From the NCBI RefSeq assembly GCF_013377855.1, contig NZ_JABXYJ010000001.1, positions 62,001-126,000 on the forward strand: DNA of 64,000 nt, in the 5' to 3' direction. Every line of letters starts with the position of its first letter. Positions within the stretch are counted from its first letter, which is position 1. The stretch is from Cognatundibacterium oligocarboniphilum. Its GTDB lineage: Bacteria > Pseudomonadota > Gammaproteobacteria > Burkholderiales > Burkholderiaceae_D. Shown here in pieces: positions 29,445 to 41,085 of the stretch. The position numbers were made by a program, and so were the translations under genes. The notes beneath the pieces are model-generated. The model saw nothing but the letters and a program-made list of their open reading frames with translations, was not told where the DNA came from and made no database searches.

Positions 29445-32400
29445 CTAGGCAGCAACTTTTTCCTTCCTGGCAGCCGGCTTCGCCGCAGACATTTCCGCCA
29501 ACGCACGCTTGTATTCGGTCGGAAATACTTTGACGAATTTAGCGCGGCTGCGGGCCCAGTCATCCAGCAGATTGCGGGCGCGGGTACTGCCTGTATGTTT
29601 GAAGTGGCGCTCAATCAGGTTACGCAGAATCGCTTCATCGGTCTCACCCTCACCGCCACGCAGACGGCTGTGCCAGATTGATTTATCGACGGTTGCAGTC
29701 TGTACATCGCCTGCCAGCACTGGCTCCAGCGTGACCATGGACATATTGCATTTCGCTTCAAATTCCCCGTCCGGATCATAAACATAGGCGATACCACCGG
29801 ACATACCGGCGGCAAAGTTACGACCGGTGTTACCCAGCACGATGACCGTACCGCCTGTCATGTATTCGCAACCGTGGTCACCAGTACCTTCAACCACCGC
29901 GACAGCGCCGGAATTACGCACGGCAAAACGTTCGCCTGCCACACCATTGATGAATGCCTCACCGGAAATCGCACCGTACAAAACCGTGTTACCGCAAATG
30001 ATGTTGTCCACCGCCCAGCCGCGGAATTCGGTATTGGGGCGGATGATAATGCGGCCGCCGGACAAACCTTTACCGACGTAATCGTTACCTTCACCCACCA
30101 GATCCAGCGTCACGCCATGCGCCAGGAATGCGCCGGCAGACTGGCCGGCCGTACCTTGCAGCTGAATGTGGATCGTGTCATCCGGCAAACCTGCATGACC
30201 GTATTTCTTCGCCACTTCACCAGACAACATCGTGCCAACGGTGCGATTCAGGTTTTTAATCGGCGAAATGAAAGAGACTTTCTCGCCAGTTTCCAATGCA
30301 GTCTTTGCCTGAGCGATGAGCTTGTTGTCCAGTGCCTTGTCGAGACCATGATCCTGCACATCGACATGGCGGATCGCCGCATCGGCACCGGCTTGCGGCT
30401 GGTAGAAAATTTTTGCAAAATCCAGACCCTTGGCTTTCCAGTGCGAGATGGCTTTGGATTTATCCAGCAGATCAACCCGGCCAATTAATTCGTCATAGGT
30501 GCGCACGCCCAGTTGCGCCATGATCTGACGAACTTCTTCGGCAACGAAGAAGAAATAGTTCACGATATATTCCGGCTTGCCGGAGAATTTGGCGCGCAAT
30601 ACCGGGTCTTGCGTCGCCACACCGACCGGGCAGGTATTCAGGTGGCATTTACGCATCATGATGCAACCTTCCACCACCAGCGGTGCAGTCGCAAAACCAA
30701 TCTCATCGGCACCCAGCATGGCAGCAATCGCCACGTCGCGACCGGTCTTCATCTGACCATCAGCCTGTACCCGCACACGGCCACGCAAACCGTTCAATAC
30801 CAGCGTCTGCTGTGTTTCAGCCAATCCCAATTCCCACGGCGTACCAGCATGTTTAATCGACGACAAAGGTGAAGCCCCGGTACCACCGTCATGGCCTGCA
30901 ATCACCACGTGATCGGCCTTTGCCTTGGAAACACCCGCAGCAATGGTACCAACACCGACTTCAGATACCAGCTTGACGGAAATCGATGCATTCGGATTCA
31001 CATTTTTCAGGTCATGAATCAATTGCGCCAGATCTTCAATCGAATAAATATCGTGGTGCGGTGGCGGAGAAATCAGACCTACACCCGGTACGGAAAAACG
31101 CAGTTTAGCAATATATTCCGATACTTTATGGCCAGGCAGCTGACCACCTTCGCCAGGTTTTGCGCCTTGCGCCATCTTGATCTGAATCTGGTCGGCAGAT
31201 GTCAGATACTCGGCTGTTACACCAAAACGGCCAGAAGCAACCTGCTTGATTTTCGAGCGCAGCGAATCACCTTCAATCAGTGGGATATCTGCTTCGATCT
31301 GTTCCTTGCCAATCACAGAAGCCAATGTGGCGCCTTGCTTGATAGGAATACCCTTCAGTTCCTGCTGATAACGCGCCGGATCCTCGCCACCCTCACCGGT
31401 ATTCGATTTGCCGCCAATCCGGTTCATCGCAATTGCCAGTGTGGCGTGCGCTTCGGTACTGATGGAGCCCAGAGACATCGCACCGGTCGCAAACCGTTTG
31501 ACGATTTCTTTGGCGGGTTCAACCTGCTCCAGTGGAATGGCTTTGGACGGATCAATCTTAAACTCGAACAGCCCGCGCAAGGTCATATGACGCTTGGACT
31601 GATCGTTGATGATCTGTGCGTATTCCTTGTAGGAGTTGTAGTTGTTGGCACGGGTGGAATGCTGCAATTTGGCGATCGCATCCGGTGTCCACATATGGTC
31701 TTCGCCACGGACACGGAAAGCATATTCGCCGCCGGCATCAAGCGCGTTTGCCAGCACCGGGTCCTGACCGAAAGCCAGCTTGTGCAGGCGCAGCGCCTCT
31801 TCTGCCACTTCAAACACACCGATCCCCTCAACGTTGGATGCGGTGCCTTTAAAATATTTGTCGACCAGCGATTTATTCAGACCGATCGCTTCAAAAATCT
31901 GCGCGCCGCAATAGGACATATAAGTCGAAATGCCCATTTTGGACATGACTTTCATGAGTCCTTTACCAATCGCCTTGGTGTAATTGTAGATCGCTTTTTC
32001 TGCGCTCAGATCACCCGGCAGATCTTTCGCCATATCAGCCAGTGTCTGCATGGCGAGATAAGGATGCACAGCTTCCGCACCATAACCTGCCAGCAGTGCG
32101 AAGTGATGCGTTTCGCGCGCAGAACCGGTTTCGACGACCAGCCCGGTTGTCGTGCGCAGCCCTTTGCTGACCAGATGCTGATGCACCGTCGATGTGGCAA
32201 GCAAGGCAGGAATAGCGACATTGTTGCCATCCATCTTGCGGTCGGTGATGATCATAATATTGTGACCAGACTTGACCGCATCCACCACCTCTGCGCAGAT
32301 CGAGGCCAGACGCGCTTCAATCCCTTCCTTACCCCAGGATACCGGATAGCAGATATCGAGCTCATACGACTTGAACTTGCCGCCGGTGTTGGCACTGATA

Positions 32401-34130
32401 TTGCGCAGTTTGGCGATATCGGCAAAATCCAGTACCGGTTGCGACACTTCAAGACGCATCGGCGGATTGATGTTGTTGGTATCGAGCAGATTCGGTTTCG
32501 GGCCGATGAATGAGACCAGCGACATCACCATCGCTTCGCGGATAGGATCGATCGGCGGATTGGTGACTTGCGCAAACAACTGCTTGAAGTAGTTGTACAG
32601 CGGTTTGAGTTTGTTGGACATGACTGCCAACGAGGAATCATTCCCCATAGAGCCAATGGCCTCTTCACCAGCCACCGCCATCGGCGCCATCAGAAATTTA
32701 ATGTCTTCCTGAGTATATCCGAATGCCTGCTGGCGATCGAGCAGCGTGGCTGCTTCGGCCCCCTGTTTTACCTCACCTTTGAGTTCATTCAGTTTGATGC
32801 GGACGGACTTGATCCATTGCTTATACGGCTTGGCATTGGCATAGGTGTCCTTGATTTCTTTATCATCGATGATGCGACCAGCTTCCAGATCGATCAGGAA
32901 CATTTTGCCGGGTTGCAAACGCCATTTTTTGATAATCTTCGATTCAGGAATCGGCAACACGCCCGATTCGGATGCCATCACCACCAGATCGTCGTCAGTC
33001 ACGATGTAACGTGCAGGACGCAAGCCGTTACGATCCAGCGTACCGCCGATCTGGCGACCATCGGTGAAAGCCATGGCTGCCGGGCCATCCCACGGTTCCA
33101 TCATTGCAGCGTGGTATTCGTAAAACGCACGACGGTTATCATCCATCATGCCATGATTTTCCCAGGCTTCCGGGATCATCATCATCATGGCCTGCGCAAT
33201 CGGATAACCCGCCATCACCAACAATTCCAGCGCATTATCAAAACTTGCCGTGTCGGACTGACCTTCAAAAATCAGCGGATACAATTTTTGCAAATCGTCA
33301 CCCAGTACGGCGGACTTCATCACGCCTTCACGGGCGCGCATCCAGTTAAAGTTGCCTTTGACAGTATTGATTTCACCGTTGTGCGCAATCATGCGATAAG
33401 GGTGTGCCAACGGCCATTCCGGGAAGGTATTGGTGGAAAAACGCTGATGCACCAGCGCCAGCGCAGAGACGCAGCGCTCATCCTGCAAGTCCTTGTAGTA
33501 GACACCGACCTGGTCTGCCAGCAGCAAGCCTTTGTACACCACGGTGCGCGCCGACATGGAAGGCACGAAATACTCCTTACCATGCAGCAGCTTCAGCGCT
33601 TCAATCGCATGGACTGCCGATTTACGGATCACGTACAGCTTGCGTTCCAGCGCATCGGTCACCATGATGTCAGGACCACGGCCAATGAAAATCTGGCGGA
33701 TAACCGGCTCTTTGTCACGCACAGTCGGCGACATCGGCATCTCGGCATCGACCGGCACGTCACGCCAGCCCAGCACGACCTGACCTTCGGCACGAACTGC
33801 ACGCTCAATTTCCTGCTCACAGGCAAGGCGGGAAGCATGCTCTTTCGGCAGGAAAATCATACCAACGCCATATTCCCCCGGGGGCGGCAACTCAATACCC
33901 TGTTTTGCCATTTCTTCACGGTAATACTGATCCGGAATCTGAATCAGGATGCCGGCACCGTCCCCCATCAGCGGGTCAGCACCCACCGCACCGCGGTGAT
34001 CCAGATTTTTCAGGATCAGCAAGCCCTGATCAACAATCGCGTGGGATTTTTTACCCTTGATATGGGCAACAAATCCCACACCACAGGCATCATGTTCATT
34101 GGTTGGATCGTACAAACCTTGAGCTTGCAT
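29445..34130 (-). CDS. gltB: Glutamate synthase large (alpha) subunit
   Basis: Makes glutamate from glutamine and 2-oxoglutarate; main ammonium assimilation with glutamine synthetase. The 1561-residue protein has a short propeptide before Cys16 ([11 protein letters not shown]), which becomes the N-terminal nucleophile of the class II amidotransferase domain. The central domain, the FMN-binding synthase domain and the 3Fe-4S cysteines [12 protein letters not shown] (C-x5-C-x4-C) follow. The C-terminal GXGXG beta-helix shows repeats such as [17 protein letters not shown]. Length is standard. It is followed by gltD. Very long open frames on the opposite strand are composition shadows. Confidence 0.97.
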   Translation of the reverse strand: MQAQGLYDPTNEHDACGVGFVAHIKGKKSHAIVDQGLLILKNLDHRGAVGADPLMGDGAGILIQIPDQYYREEMAKQGIELPPPGEYGVGMIFLPKEHASRLACEQEIERAVRAEGQVVLGWRDVPVDAEMPMSPTVRDKEPVIRQIFIGRGPDIMVTDALERKLYVIRKSAVHAIEALKLLHGKEYFVPSMSARTVVYKGLLLADQVGVYYKDLQDERCVSALALVHQRFSTNTFPEWPLAHPYRMIAHNGEINTVKGNFNWMRAREGVMKSAVLGDDLQKLYPLIFEGQSDTASFDNALELLVMAGYPIAQAMMMMIPEAWENHGMMDDNRRAFYEYHAAMMEPWDGPAAMAFTDGRQIGGTLDRNGLRPARYIVTDDDLVVMASESGVLPIPESKIIKKWRLQPGKMFLIDLEAGRIIDDKEIKDTYANAKPYKQWIKSVRIKLNELKGEVKQGAEAATLLDRQQAFGYTQEDIKFLMAPMAVAGEEAIGSMGNDSSLAVMSNKLKPLYNYFKQLFAQVTNPPIDPIREAMVMSLVSFIGPKPNLLDTNNINPPMRLEVSQPVLDFADIAKLRNISANTGGKFKSYELDICYPVSWGKEGIEARLASICAEVVDAVKSGHNIMIITDRKMDGNNVAIPALLATSTVHQHLVSKGLRTTTGLVVETGSARETHHFALLAGYGAEAVHPYLAMQTLADMAKDLPGDLSAEKAIYNYTKAIGKGLMKVMSKMGISTYMSYCGAQIFEAIGLNKSLVDKYFKGTASNVEGIGVFEVAEEALRLHKLAFGQDPVLANALDAGGEYAFRVRGEDHMWTPDAIAKLQHSTRANNYNSYKEYAQIINDQSKRHMTLRGLFEFKIDPSKAIPLEQVEPAKEIVKRFATGAMSLGSISTEAHATLAIAMNRIGGKSNTGEGGEDPARYQQELKGIPIKQGATLASVIGKEQIEADIPLIEGDSLRSKIKQVASGRFGVTAEYLTSADQIQIKMAQGAKPGEGGQLPGHKVSEYIAKLRFSVPGVGLISPPPHHDIYSIEDLAQLIHDLKNVNPNASISVKLVSEVGVGTIAAGVSKAKADHVVIAGHDGGTGASPLSSIKHAGTPWELGLAETQQTLVLNGLRGRVRVQADGQMKTGRDVAIAAMLGADEIGFATAPLVVEGCIMMRKCHLNTCPVGVATQDPVLRAKFSGKPEYIVNYFFFVAEEVRQIMAQLGVRTYDELIGRVDLLDKSKAISHWKAKGLDFAKIFYQPQAGADAAIRHVDVQDHGLDKALDNKLIAQAKTALETGEKVSFISPIKNLNRTVGTMLSGEVAKKYGHAGLPDDTIHIQLQGTAGQSAGAFLAHGVTLDLVGEGNDYVGKGLSGGRIIIRPNTEFRGWAVDNIICGNTVLYGAISGEAFINGVAGERFAVRNSGAVAVVEGTGDHGCEYMTGGTVIVLGNTGRNFAAGMSGGIAYVYDPDGEFEAKCNMSMVTLEPVLAGDVQTATVDKSIWHSRLRGGEGETDEAILRNLIERHFKHTGSTRARNLLDDWARSRAKFVKVFPTEYKRALAEMSAAKPAARKEKVAA

Positions 34131-34208
34131 AGCTATCTCCGGAAGGCAAAATTGAATGACTGAGATGGAGAATAGTGCAGCGCAAAAGAAAGTTCAATCT
34201 AAATAAAA

Positions 34209-34266
34209 GGGGTCAGAGACATATATTATATTACGATTTCTATTAATTGTTTTAATAGGGTCAGAG
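34209..34266. repeat. Pair of GGGTCAGAG repeats beside the transposase gene
   Basis: GGGGTCAGAG (34209-34218) and GGGTCAGAG (34258-34266) are direct repeats about 49 bases apart in the AT-rich gap between gltB and the transposase stop. A third variant, GGGTCAGAA, lies at 35965-35973 on the other side of the pocket. Such GGGGTCAGA tags are, as I recall, common next to RAYT-type transposase genes in proteobacteria. Confidence 0.55.
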
Positions 34267-34301
34267 TTATTTCAAATAATAAATCTCTTTTCCCCACCAG
34301 A

Positions 34302-35006
34302 TTATCCCTGTCCTGCAGGCACTATCTTCCGCGGGCGTCCACGCTTTGCCGGCGATACCCGGCGCTCGGTCAGCTTTGCCATTTCCGCCTCAAACACCGG
34401 AGAACCAAGCAACCACCCCTTGTGCGTTGCCTCAGTCAGGCGCGCCAGTTCTGCGGCGGATAGCGACTGCTGCATCATTTCCTTATAGTTTGCCTCGCGC
34501 TGGAAAGGTGTGTTTCCCAGTGCCCAGAAAATAGGATGGTCCGATACCAGCGGATCAGCGCGCAGACCAATATGGTGCTGATAGCTTGACCAGGGATAAT
34601 CGAGCAAATCCGCTACCAGCCCGGCGCGTAAAGGATGGCTTTCCACATACAAACTGCATGGCAGGAAAAAAGCCTGCGCCTCCAGCACAGTTGCCTTATA
34701 ACGTCCCTGCCACAAGCTCCCTGAACGCCGATATTTGCGATTGAAATAAGGGACATAGTAACGGCCCAGCCATTGCAAAAGCTTGCTCAATCCTTCCGCA
34801 TCTTCCGGCGTCACCAGTAAATGTAAATGTTCCGGCATCAGCACGTAGGCGTGTATCGCAATATGGAATTGTTTTGCACCTTGCGTCAGCCAGCCGAGAA
34901 ACATCGTGTAATCCTCGCTGTCGCGAAAGAGCTGTGTACCCTCGTGGGTGCGCTGCACCAGATGATGCAACATCTGCGGAATTACCAAACGCGGTAGTCT
35001 TGCCAT
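34302..35006 (-). CDS. REP-associated tyrosine transposase (RAYT, IS200-like Y1 family)
   Basis: HUH-type single-strand DNA nuclease of the RAYT/TnpA-REP group. The start is placed at MARLPRLVIPQ, the usual N-terminus of the group; an ATG 5 codons upstream is possible. The 234-residue protein has the HUH motif HLHLL in YVLMPEHLHLLVTP and the tyrosine-rich GRYYVPYFNRKYRRSG, followed by LWQGRYKA, which are characteristic. The tail AKRGRPRKIVP looks like a DNA-binding hook. Unlike an IS200 element it has no partner gene or clear ends; it is single-copy in the window and flanked by GGGTCAGAG tags. It may be domesticated. Confidence 0.88.
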   Translation of the reverse strand: MARLPRLVIPQMLHHLVQRTHEGTQLFRDSEDYTMFLGWLTQGAKQFHIAIHAYVLMPEHLHLLVTPEDAEGLSKLLQWLGRYYVPYFNRKYRRSGSLWQGRYKATVLEAQAFFLPCSLYVESHPLRAGLVADLLDYPWSSYQHHIGLRADPLVSDHPIFWALGNTPFQREANYKEMMQQSLSAAELARLTEATHKGWLLGSPVFEAEMAKLTERRVSPAKRGRPRKIVPAGQG

Positions 35007-35065
35007 AAATTCACTGTACATTCTAAAATCAGATAGTCGAATGCCTCAGTATACTCAGGAACAGC

Positions 35066-35330
35066 ACCGGTTCCCTCTAAAATACCTGCAATGCTGATAA
35101 AGCCGGGGAAATCAAGCAATTGATTGAGAATTCCACCAGTAAAGTGGCATGGTTAGATGAGTAAGACGATCCAGAAAATCATCAGCAGCATGCAACGCAC
35201 GATGGATATCAGCAAGAAATCAGTCCTGTCAGCCAGGAACAGAACGCGGACATTAAACAGGCAACCCGGGCGAGCACCCATCAGATGAATAAAGTGACGC
35301 AAAAAAAAACAGAGTGGGAAGAATTCTGCG
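35066..35330 (+). pseudogene. Decayed methyl-accepting chemotaxis protein fragment
   Basis: One frame reads ADKAGEIKQLIENSTSKV, then a stop at 35162, and goes on in the same frame to VSQEQNADIKQATRAS and THQMNKVTQKK. These match, in order and spacing, the chemoreceptor signalling-domain consensus (AAKEIKQLIEDS..., SQEQ..GI.Q....., QMD.VTQQNA). A further stop lies upstream (35078). There is no start codon and no intact receptor. This is a relic of a chemoreceptor C-terminal half lying head-to-head with the RAYT gene. Identification is from motif memory, not a search. Confidence 0.5.
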
Positions 35331-35407
35331 ACCTGACTGGCTTCCGTCAGGCGATCCATCTTGCTGACGGAAAAATATACTCAGGCAAAAATTCAGGCAG
35401 AAAGCAT

Positions 35408-35440
35408 AAAAGCACGACGAAACCAGTTCGTCGTGCTTTT
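35408..35440. terminator. Bidirectional terminator downstream of the 114-residue gene
   Basis: AAAAGCACGACGAA (35408-35421) and TTCGTCGTGCTTTT (35427-35440) form a perfect 14-bp stem with a 5-base loop, with A/T ends on both sides. It lies 30 bases after the stop of the minus-strand gene at 35471. Confidence 0.8.
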
Positions 35441-35470
35441 GTACTTCAGAGAATCGCTGAACTGAAAAAA

Positions 35471-35815
35471 TCAGTGGTAAGCGCTGACCAGTTCAGGTGT
35501 TTTCGCTTTCAGGCGGAAAGCACTGAGCGCCTTGGAGGCGTCCTGTACAGCAGTCACTTCCGGCAGACCGCTCATCAATTCGGAAATGCGGCTTTTCAGT
35601 GCTTTTGCCTGTGTCGCCAGTTTGAAATGTGCCGGACGCTGAGTCTGAACAATACTCCAGCGAACGATTGGTGCCTGCCCGGTTCCATCCAACAATGCAC
35701 GATCACGCATCCATTTTTCAAAAGAACGTGTTGGCATATCAGTCTCAACCCAGATCAGATGATCAGATGTCATCTTTTGGTTTGCAGAAGGACGCACCGC
35801 AATTTCGTAAATCAT
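35471..35815 (-). CDS. Hypothetical 114-residue protein
   Basis: I do not recognise this family. The start at MIYEIAVRPS is supported by AAGGAG seven bases upstream; an upstream in-frame start would add 12 unsupported residues. The product is soluble-looking, with no signal or membrane helix. It has a charged middle (SFEKWMRDRALLDG), then KLATQAKALKSRISELMSG, likely helical, and a C-terminus rich in Ala and Lys. A strong terminator follows, so this is a self-contained unit in the accessory pocket between the chemoreceptor relic and ssb. Good ribosome site plus terminator argue that it is real. The opposite-strand frame over the same bases is a shadow. Confidence 0.6.
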   Translation of the reverse strand: MIYEIAVRPSANQKMTSDHLIWVETDMPTRSFEKWMRDRALLDGTGQAPIVRWSIVQTQRPAHFKLATQAKALKSRISELMSGLPEVTAVQDASKALSAFRLKAKTPELVSAYH

Positions 35816-36160
35816 TTTCAAACTCCTTGAGGGAGAATCGTTGCCGTACACATTACAGCCCAGGATTCATATTCCCCAAACGAGCCTGCCATCACTTGCG
35901 TTGACATAAAAAGTTACAGAACCTCAAAAAATTTATACTTGATTCGATTTTTATTCAAAAAATCGGGTCAGAACTGGTAAAAATTAAGTATTTAATTATA
36001 TTTTATTATTTTATTCAATGCGCGGCTGGGACTTAGCCGGGCTTAGGTACTTCATTGGTTCTATGAACAATAGTCTCAATCAATTACCCGACAACACTGT
36101 AGTGACATCCATAAAAACCTTAATAATCTTTCTAATCTTGATTATTTTCCTGCAACAAAC
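35816..36160. other. AT-rich gene-free region between the orphan gene and ssb
   Basis: No convincing gene is seen. It contains a hairpin at 35941-35969, where GATTCGATTTTT pairs with AAAAATCGGGTC (G-U pairs included) around a 5-base loop and merges with a GGGTCAGAA tag. It also has a 7-bp repeat, AATAATC/GATTATT, at 36122-36146. The promoter of the 114-residue gene should lie at its left end; TTGACA at 35903-35908 faces the other way. The composition and tag suggest a mobile-element scar. Confidence 0.4.
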
Positions 36161-36194
36161 AAAAAACCGGCAGAGCTAGTCTTACCGGTTTTTT
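36161..36194 (-). terminator. ssb terminator
   Basis: AAAAAACCGG (36161-36170) and CCGGTTTTTT (36185-36194) form a 10-bp stem around a 14-base loop. On the minus strand the T-run continues as GTTTGTT. It lies 25 bases after the ssb stop. Confidence 0.75.
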
Positions 36195-36219
36195 CGTTAA
36201 AATCGGTGGTACTGGATTT

Positions 36220-36711
36220 TTAAAACGGGATATCGTCATCCATATCCGAAAAATTCGGTGCCGGACGGGATGCCGGTGCTGGGCGTGAAGCGGGTGCTCC
36301 CTGCTGACGCTGCGTCGGCGCAGGTGCCGGACTGCCGTAACCGCTGTCGTCCATGGCGGCACCGCCACCCATGCCCTGCCGGCTACCGAGCATCTGCATG
36401 CTGTCGGCACGGATGTCGGTCGCATATTTCTCGACGCCATCCTTGTCGGTGTATTTACGGGTGCGCAGACTGCCTTCTACATAAACCTGAGAGCCTTTTT
36501 TCAGGTACTGACCTGCGATTTCAGCGAGCTTGCCGAAAAAGGTAATCCGGTGCCATTCGGTCTGCTCTTTTTTCTCGCCTGTCGCCCGGTCTTTCCAGTT
36601 ATCCGTCGTTGCGACAGTAATGCTGGTCATGGCGTCACCACTTGGCATATAACGTGTTTCCGGGTCACGACCCAGATTGCCGACGATAATGACTTTATTC
36701 ACGGATGCCAT
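36220..36711 (-). CDS. ssb: Single-stranded DNA-binding protein SSB
   Basis: Essential protein that coats single-stranded DNA and recruits replication and repair enzymes. The 163-residue protein has the OB-fold ([20 protein letters not shown], then [17 protein letters not shown] and [19 protein letters not shown]), a Gly/Pro/Gln-rich linker and the acidic tail MDDDIPF used for partner binding. It is followed downstream by a terminator; the MFS gene lies 34 bases upstream in the same direction, so they may be co-transcribed. Confidence 0.97.
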   Translation of the reverse strand: MASVNKVIIVGNLGRDPETRYMPSGDAMTSITVATTDNWKDRATGEKKEQTEWHRITFFGKLAEIAGQYLKKGSQVYVEGSLRTRKYTDKDGVEKYATDIRADSMQMLGSRQGMGGGAAMDDSGYGSPAPAPTQRQQGAPASRPAPASRPAPNFSDMDDDIPF

Positions 36712-36745
36712 GTATTTCTCCTGTTTTTCTGTATTTCAATCAATA

Positions 36746-37999
36746 TTATTCAACCTGAACGGATGGGGCTGATTTGCCGCGCTTCGCGATTTCCGGCATC
36801 TTGGCAGCCATTATAAGCCACAGCAGGCTGGTGACTGCGCAGACAATAAAGACGGAAGAAGCGCCGGTATGCTGTTTCAGCCATCCGCCCAGCGCCCCGC
36901 CGCAAAACAGTCCGATTGCCTGCATGGTGTTATACACGCCGAGCGCCGCCCCTTTTGCGGCTGGTGGGGCAATGCGCGATACCAGCGAGGGCTGGCTGGC
37001 CTCCAGAATATTGAACGCAATAAAAAATGCAAACAATAAGCTAATCAGCAATACCGGCTGCTGCAGACCTTGCCACAAACCGAGCTGAACCAGCAGCAGC
37101 AAGGCGATGGCACCGACAAAAACCTGTTTCATTTTGCCGTATTTTTCGCCGACAAAAATCGCTGGCAGCATTGCCACGAAAGAAGCAAACATGATCGGCA
37201 GATAGATTTTCCAGTGGGATGTCACGGCAATGCCGGCGTACTGCACCAGCGCCGTCGGCACCACTACAAACATGGCCATTTGCGACAAATGCAGCACGAA
37301 GACGCCGTAGTTCAGCCGCATCAGTTCACGGTTTTTCAGCACCTCAGACAACGGAACCGGCGCCAACTGAACCGCAGGCGCATCGGGTGTAATGAACAGC
37401 ACCACGCCAATCGCAGCCAGCGAGAGGATGCCGGTCATGGCGAAAATTCCGCCCATTCCGATGACCTGATACAGCAAAGGCGCAGCGACCAGCGACAGGG
37501 CAAAGGTCAGTCCGATCGAGCCGCCGACCATCGCCATGGCCTTAGTCCGGTGCTCTTCGCGGGTGGAGTCGGCGATCAGCGCAGTAATCGCTGCCGAGAT
37601 CGCCCCGGCTCCCTGAATCGCCCGTCCGATCAGCACACCCAGCACGGAAGTGGCCATCGCAGCGACAAAAGCACCGGCAGCAAACAGCAGCAAACCGATC
37701 ACGATAATGCGTTTGCGACCAAATTTATCCGAAGCGATGCCGAACGGAATCTGGCCGAACGCCTGACTCAGGCCATAAATACCCATCGCCATACCAACCA
37801 GCAGACTATTGTCACCATCCGGCAGGGTTTTGGCATGAATGGCAAATACCGGCAAAATCAGAAACAGCCCCAGCATCCGCAAGGCAAAAATCGAAGCCAG
37901 CGATGCGCTGGAGCGGATTTCCATCCGCGTCATGCGCGATGCGACAGGCGGATTGTTCGCTTGATGGGCTTTACAATCAGAATTTGTTGCAATAGTCAT
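36746..37999 (-). CDS. MFS transporter (drug/metabolite efflux type)
   Basis: Twelve-span major facilitator protein, 417 residues, probably a proton-driven exporter. The loop after helix 2 reads [17 protein letters not shown], the classical MFS signature (G-x3-D-x-x-G-R-K/R). Motif C-like [22 protein letters not shown] is in helix 5 and its following loop. It lies between ssb and uvrA, a place conserved for such a gene in Burkholderiales. The first 25 residues are hydrophilic and a later Met (residue 22 or 25) could be the start. Substrate unknown. Confidence 0.88.
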   Translation of the reverse strand: MTIATNSDCKAHQANNPPVASRMTRMEIRSSASLASIFALRMLGLFLILPVFAIHAKTLPDGDNSLLVGMAMGIYGLSQAFGQIPFGIASDKFGRKRIIVIGLLLFAAGAFVAAMATSVLGVLIGRAIQGAGAISAAITALIADSTREEHRTKAMAMVGGSIGLTFALSLVAAPLLYQVIGMGGIFAMTGILSLAAIGVVLFITPDAPAVQLAPVPLSEVLKNRELMRLNYGVFVLHLSQMAMFVVVPTALVQYAGIAVTSHWKIYLPIMFASFVAMLPAIFVGEKYGKMKQVFVGAIALLLLVQLGLWQGLQQPVLLISLLFAFFIAFNILEASQPSLVSRIAPPAAKGAALGVYNTMQAIGLFCGGALGGWLKQHTGASSVFIVCAVTSLLWLIMAAKMPEIAKRGKSAPSVQVE

Positions 38000-38117
38000 A
38001 TTAAATATCCATCCTGACGGCGGATTTTACGGAACAAGAAGACGAGCCAACGGTAAATTTCAAAAACCCGTTATAGTAGCAGGTTGCTTGCCTCTGCCAA
38101 AATTGAGCTCAAATACC

Positions 38118-41060
38118 ATGACGACACGATCAAAAGCTGCAAAAGCCCCTAAACCCGCCGAAATCGCATTCGACGCCGATGACATCGCGCTCATGCAGAA
38201 ACGTGAGCTGATCCGCGTCAGGGGAGCCCGGACCCATAACCTGAAGAACATCAATCTGGATCTGCCGCGCAACAAGCTGGTGGTGATTACCGGCTTGTCC
38301 GGTTCGGGTAAATCCTCGCTGGCGTTTGACACCTTGTATGCCGAAGGACAACGCCGCTATGTCGAATCCTTATCCGCCTATGCGCGTCAATTTCTGCAAC
38401 TGATGGAAAAACCCGATGTCGATCTGATTGAGGGACTGTCACCGGCGATCTCAATCGAGCAAAAGGCAACCTCGCACAATCCACGCTCCACCGTCGGCAC
38501 CGTCACTGAAATCCACGATTACCTGCGTCTGCTGTACGCCCGTGTAGGCACACCGTATTGCCCTGATCATCCGGAAAACCCGCTGGCAGCACAATCGGTA
38601 TCGCAGATGGTGGATGCCGTACTGGCCATGCCGGAAGACAGCAAGCTGATGATCCTGGCGCCGGTGGTGTCGAACCGCAAAGGTGAGCATGTGGATCTGT
38701 TTGAGCAGATGCAGGCGCAGGGCTTTGTACGCTTCCGGGTGCAAAGCGGCACGCATGACGCCAAAATTGTGGAAGCCGATGATCTGCCGAAGTTGAAAAA
38801 AACCGAAAAACATACCATCGACGTGGTGGTCGATCGCGTCAAAGTACGCGAAGACATCAAGCAGCGGCTGGCGGAATCCTTTGAAACCTGCCTGCGCATC
38901 GCCAATGGCCGTGCACTGGTAGTGAATATGGGCACGGGCCATGAACAACTGTTTTCCAACAAATTTGCCTGTCCGACCTGCGGCTATTCGTTGCAGGAAC
39001 TGGAGCCGCGTCTGTTTTCATTCAATAATCCAATGGGCGCCTGCCCGGAATGCGACGGGCTCGGCCATATCGAATTCTTTGATCCGAAACGGATCGTCGC
39101 TTTCCCTAACCTGTCGCTGGCCAGTGGTGCCGTCAAAGGCTGGGACCGCCGCAATCAGTTCTACTTCCAGATGCTGTCAAATCTGGCGGCTTTTTATGAG
39201 TTCGATATCGATACGCCATTCGAGCAATTGCCGGAATCGGCCCAGCAAGTCATTCTGTATGGCTCGGGCAAACAGCAAATCCCGTTCACTTACATCAACG
39301 AAAAAGGACGCACCGTTATCAAGGAACATGCGTTTGAAGGCGTCGTGACGAATCTGCAGCGCCGCTACCGCGAAACGGATTCGATGGCGGTGAAGGAAGA
39401 GCTGGCGAAATTCATCAACGAAAAACAATGCCCGTCCTGTCACGGTGCCCGCCTGCGGATTGAAGCACGTTACGTGAAGGTCGGCACCGGCCAACAGGAA
39501 AAAGCCATTTTCGATATCAGCGCCATGCCTTTGCGCGATACCCTGCATTTCTTCGAGCATCTGCAACTGCACGGCGCAAAACGCGATATTGCCGACCGCA
39601 TCATCAAGGAAATCACGGCGCGCCTGACCTTCCTCAATAACGTCGGGCTCGATTACCTGTCCCTGGAACGCAGTGCCGATACCCTGTCCGGCGGCGAAGC
39701 CCAGCGTATCCGCCTCGCTTCCCAGATAGGATCGGGGCTGACCGGCGTGATGTACGTGCTGGATGAACCGTCGATCGGTCTGCACCAGCGCGATAACGAC
39801 AGGTTGATCGACACGCTCAAGCATTTGCGCGATATCGGCAACAGCGTGCTGGTGGTCGAGCATGATGAAGACGCAATCCGCTGCGCCGACTTCGTGGTTG
39901 ATATGGGCATTGGCGCTGGCGTACATGGCGGTGAAGTGATCGCTCATGGCGCTCTCGATGACATCCTGCAGAATCCGCGCTCACTGACTGCGAAATACCT
40001 GAGCGGCGAACTGGAAATCAGCGTCCCCGCCAAACGTACTGCGTCCGATCCCGACAAGCAATTACTGATTGCCGGTGCCCGTGGCAATAATCTGAAAAAT
40101 CAGGATATGACGCTGCCGGTCGGTTTGCTGACCTGCGTGACCGGCGTGTCCGGCTCGGGTAAATCCACGCTGGTGAATGACACGCTGTACCATGTCGCGG
40201 CCCGCCATCTGTATGGTTCGCAGACGGAACCAGCGCCATTTGACCACGTCAGCGGACTTGAACATTTCGATAAAGTCATTTCTGTCGATCAGGCTCCGAT
40301 AGGCCGTACACCACGCTCTAACCCGGCCACGTATACCGGCTTATTCACCCCTATCCGCGATCTGTTTTCTACGGTACCGACCGCTAAAGAACGCGGCTAC
40401 AGCGCTGGCCGTTTTTCGTTCAACGTCAAAGGCGGTCGCTGCGAAGCCTGTCAGGGCGATGGCGTGATTAAAGTCGAAATGCACTTTCTGCCGGATGTGT
40501 ATGTGCCTTGCGATGTCTGTCACGGAAAACGCTACAACCGCGAAACCCTGGAAGTCCAGTACAAGGGAAAAAATATCCACGAAGTGCTGGAAATGACGGT
40601 CGAGGATGCCCACGAATTCTTCAAGCCGGTACCGGTCATTGCCCGCAAGCTGCAAACTCTGCTGGATGTCGGCCTTGGCTATATCCGTCTGGGTCAGAGC
40701 GCCACCACGCTGTCCGGCGGTGAGGCACAAAGGGTAAAACTGTCGCTGGAATTATCGAAACGCGATACCGGCCGCACCCTGTATATTCTGGATGAGCCGA
40801 CCACCGGCCTGCACTTCCACGATATCGCGCTGCTGCTGAAAGTGATACACCGTCTGCGCGATCAGGGCAATACGCTGGTCATCATCGAACACAATCTGGA
40901 TGTGATCAAGACCGCCGACTGGCTGATTGATCTGGGACCGGAAGGCGGTGCGGGCGGCGGCAGAATTATCGCGACCGGCACACCGGAACAAGTGGCGGCC
41001 AACCCCGACAGCGTAACCGGCAAATACCTGTTACCTCTGCTGAAAAAACGTAAAAAATAA
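38118..41060 (+). CDS. uvrA: UvrA, nucleotide excision repair ATPase
   Basis: Damage-recognition ATPase of UvrABC. The start is placed at the ATG reading [12 protein letters not shown]; a TTG 10 codons upstream is unlikely. The 980-residue protein starts with an Ala/Lys-rich extension, then two ABC modules: Walker [15 protein letters not shown] and [13 protein letters not shown], signature motifs [13 protein letters not shown] and [13 protein letters not shown]. Zinc-binding pairs CPTCG / [18 protein letters not shown] and CEACQGDGV / CDVCHGKRY are present. No clear LexA box (CTGT-N8-ACAG) is visible upstream. It is divergent from the MFS gene. Confidence 0.97.
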   Translation: MTTRSKAAKAPKPAEIAFDADDIALMQKRELIRVRGARTHNLKNINLDLPRNKLVVITGLSGSGKSSLAFDTLYAEGQRRYVESLSAYARQFLQLMEKPDVDLIEGLSPAISIEQKATSHNPRSTVGTVTEIHDYLRLLYARVGTPYCPDHPENPLAAQSVSQMVDAVLAMPEDSKLMILAPVVSNRKGEHVDLFEQMQAQGFVRFRVQSGTHDAKIVEADDLPKLKKTEKHTIDVVVDRVKVREDIKQRLAESFETCLRIANGRALVVNMGTGHEQLFSNKFACPTCGYSLQELEPRLFSFNNPMGACPECDGLGHIEFFDPKRIVAFPNLSLASGAVKGWDRRNQFYFQMLSNLAAFYEFDIDTPFEQLPESAQQVILYGSGKQQIPFTYINEKGRTVIKEHAFEGVVTNLQRRYRETDSMAVKEELAKFINEKQCPSCHGARLRIEARYVKVGTGQQEKAIFDISAMPLRDTLHFFEHLQLHGAKRDIADRIIKEITARLTFLNNVGLDYLSLERSADTLSGGEAQRIRLASQIGSGLTGVMYVLDEPSIGLHQRDNDRLIDTLKHLRDIGNSVLVVEHDEDAIRCADFVVDMGIGAGVHGGEVIAHGALDDILQNPRSLTAKYLSGELEISVPAKRTASDPDKQLLIAGARGNNLKNQDMTLPVGLLTCVTGVSGSGKSTLVNDTLYHVAARHLYGSQTEPAPFDHVSGLEHFDKVISVDQAPIGRTPRSNPATYTGLFTPIRDLFSTVPTAKERGYSAGRFSFNVKGGRCEACQGDGVIKVEMHFLPDVYVPCDVCHGKRYNRETLEVQYKGKNIHEVLEMTVEDAHEFFKPVPVIARKLQTLLDVGLGYIRLGQSATTLSGGEAQRVKLSLELSKRDTGRTLYILDEPTTGLHFHDIALLLKVIHRLRDQGNTLVIIEHNLDVIKTADWLIDLGPEGGAGGGRIIATGTPEQVAANPDSVTGKYLLPLLKKRKK

Positions 41061-41085
41061 ATCTTTTCTCTTCTGTTGAATTGGT

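Noticed and set aside
30891..34163. Two very long plus-strand open frames (540 and 531 codons) opposite gltB, and a 444-codon frame opposite gltD
   Set aside because: Their residue mix is unlike real proteins (rich in Arg, His, Gln, Phe runs), they match no family, and gltB/gltD on the other strand are certain. They come from codon bias in the sense strand.
35285..35830. Plus-strand 181-codon frame over the 114-residue gene
   Set aside because: It runs across the strong terminator and opposite a gene with a good ribosome site; its only meaningful part overlaps the chemoreceptor relic at the start.
38000..38117. LexA-type SOS box upstream of uvrA
   Set aside because: No CTGT-N8-ACAG pattern is visible in the gap between the MFS gene and uvrA.
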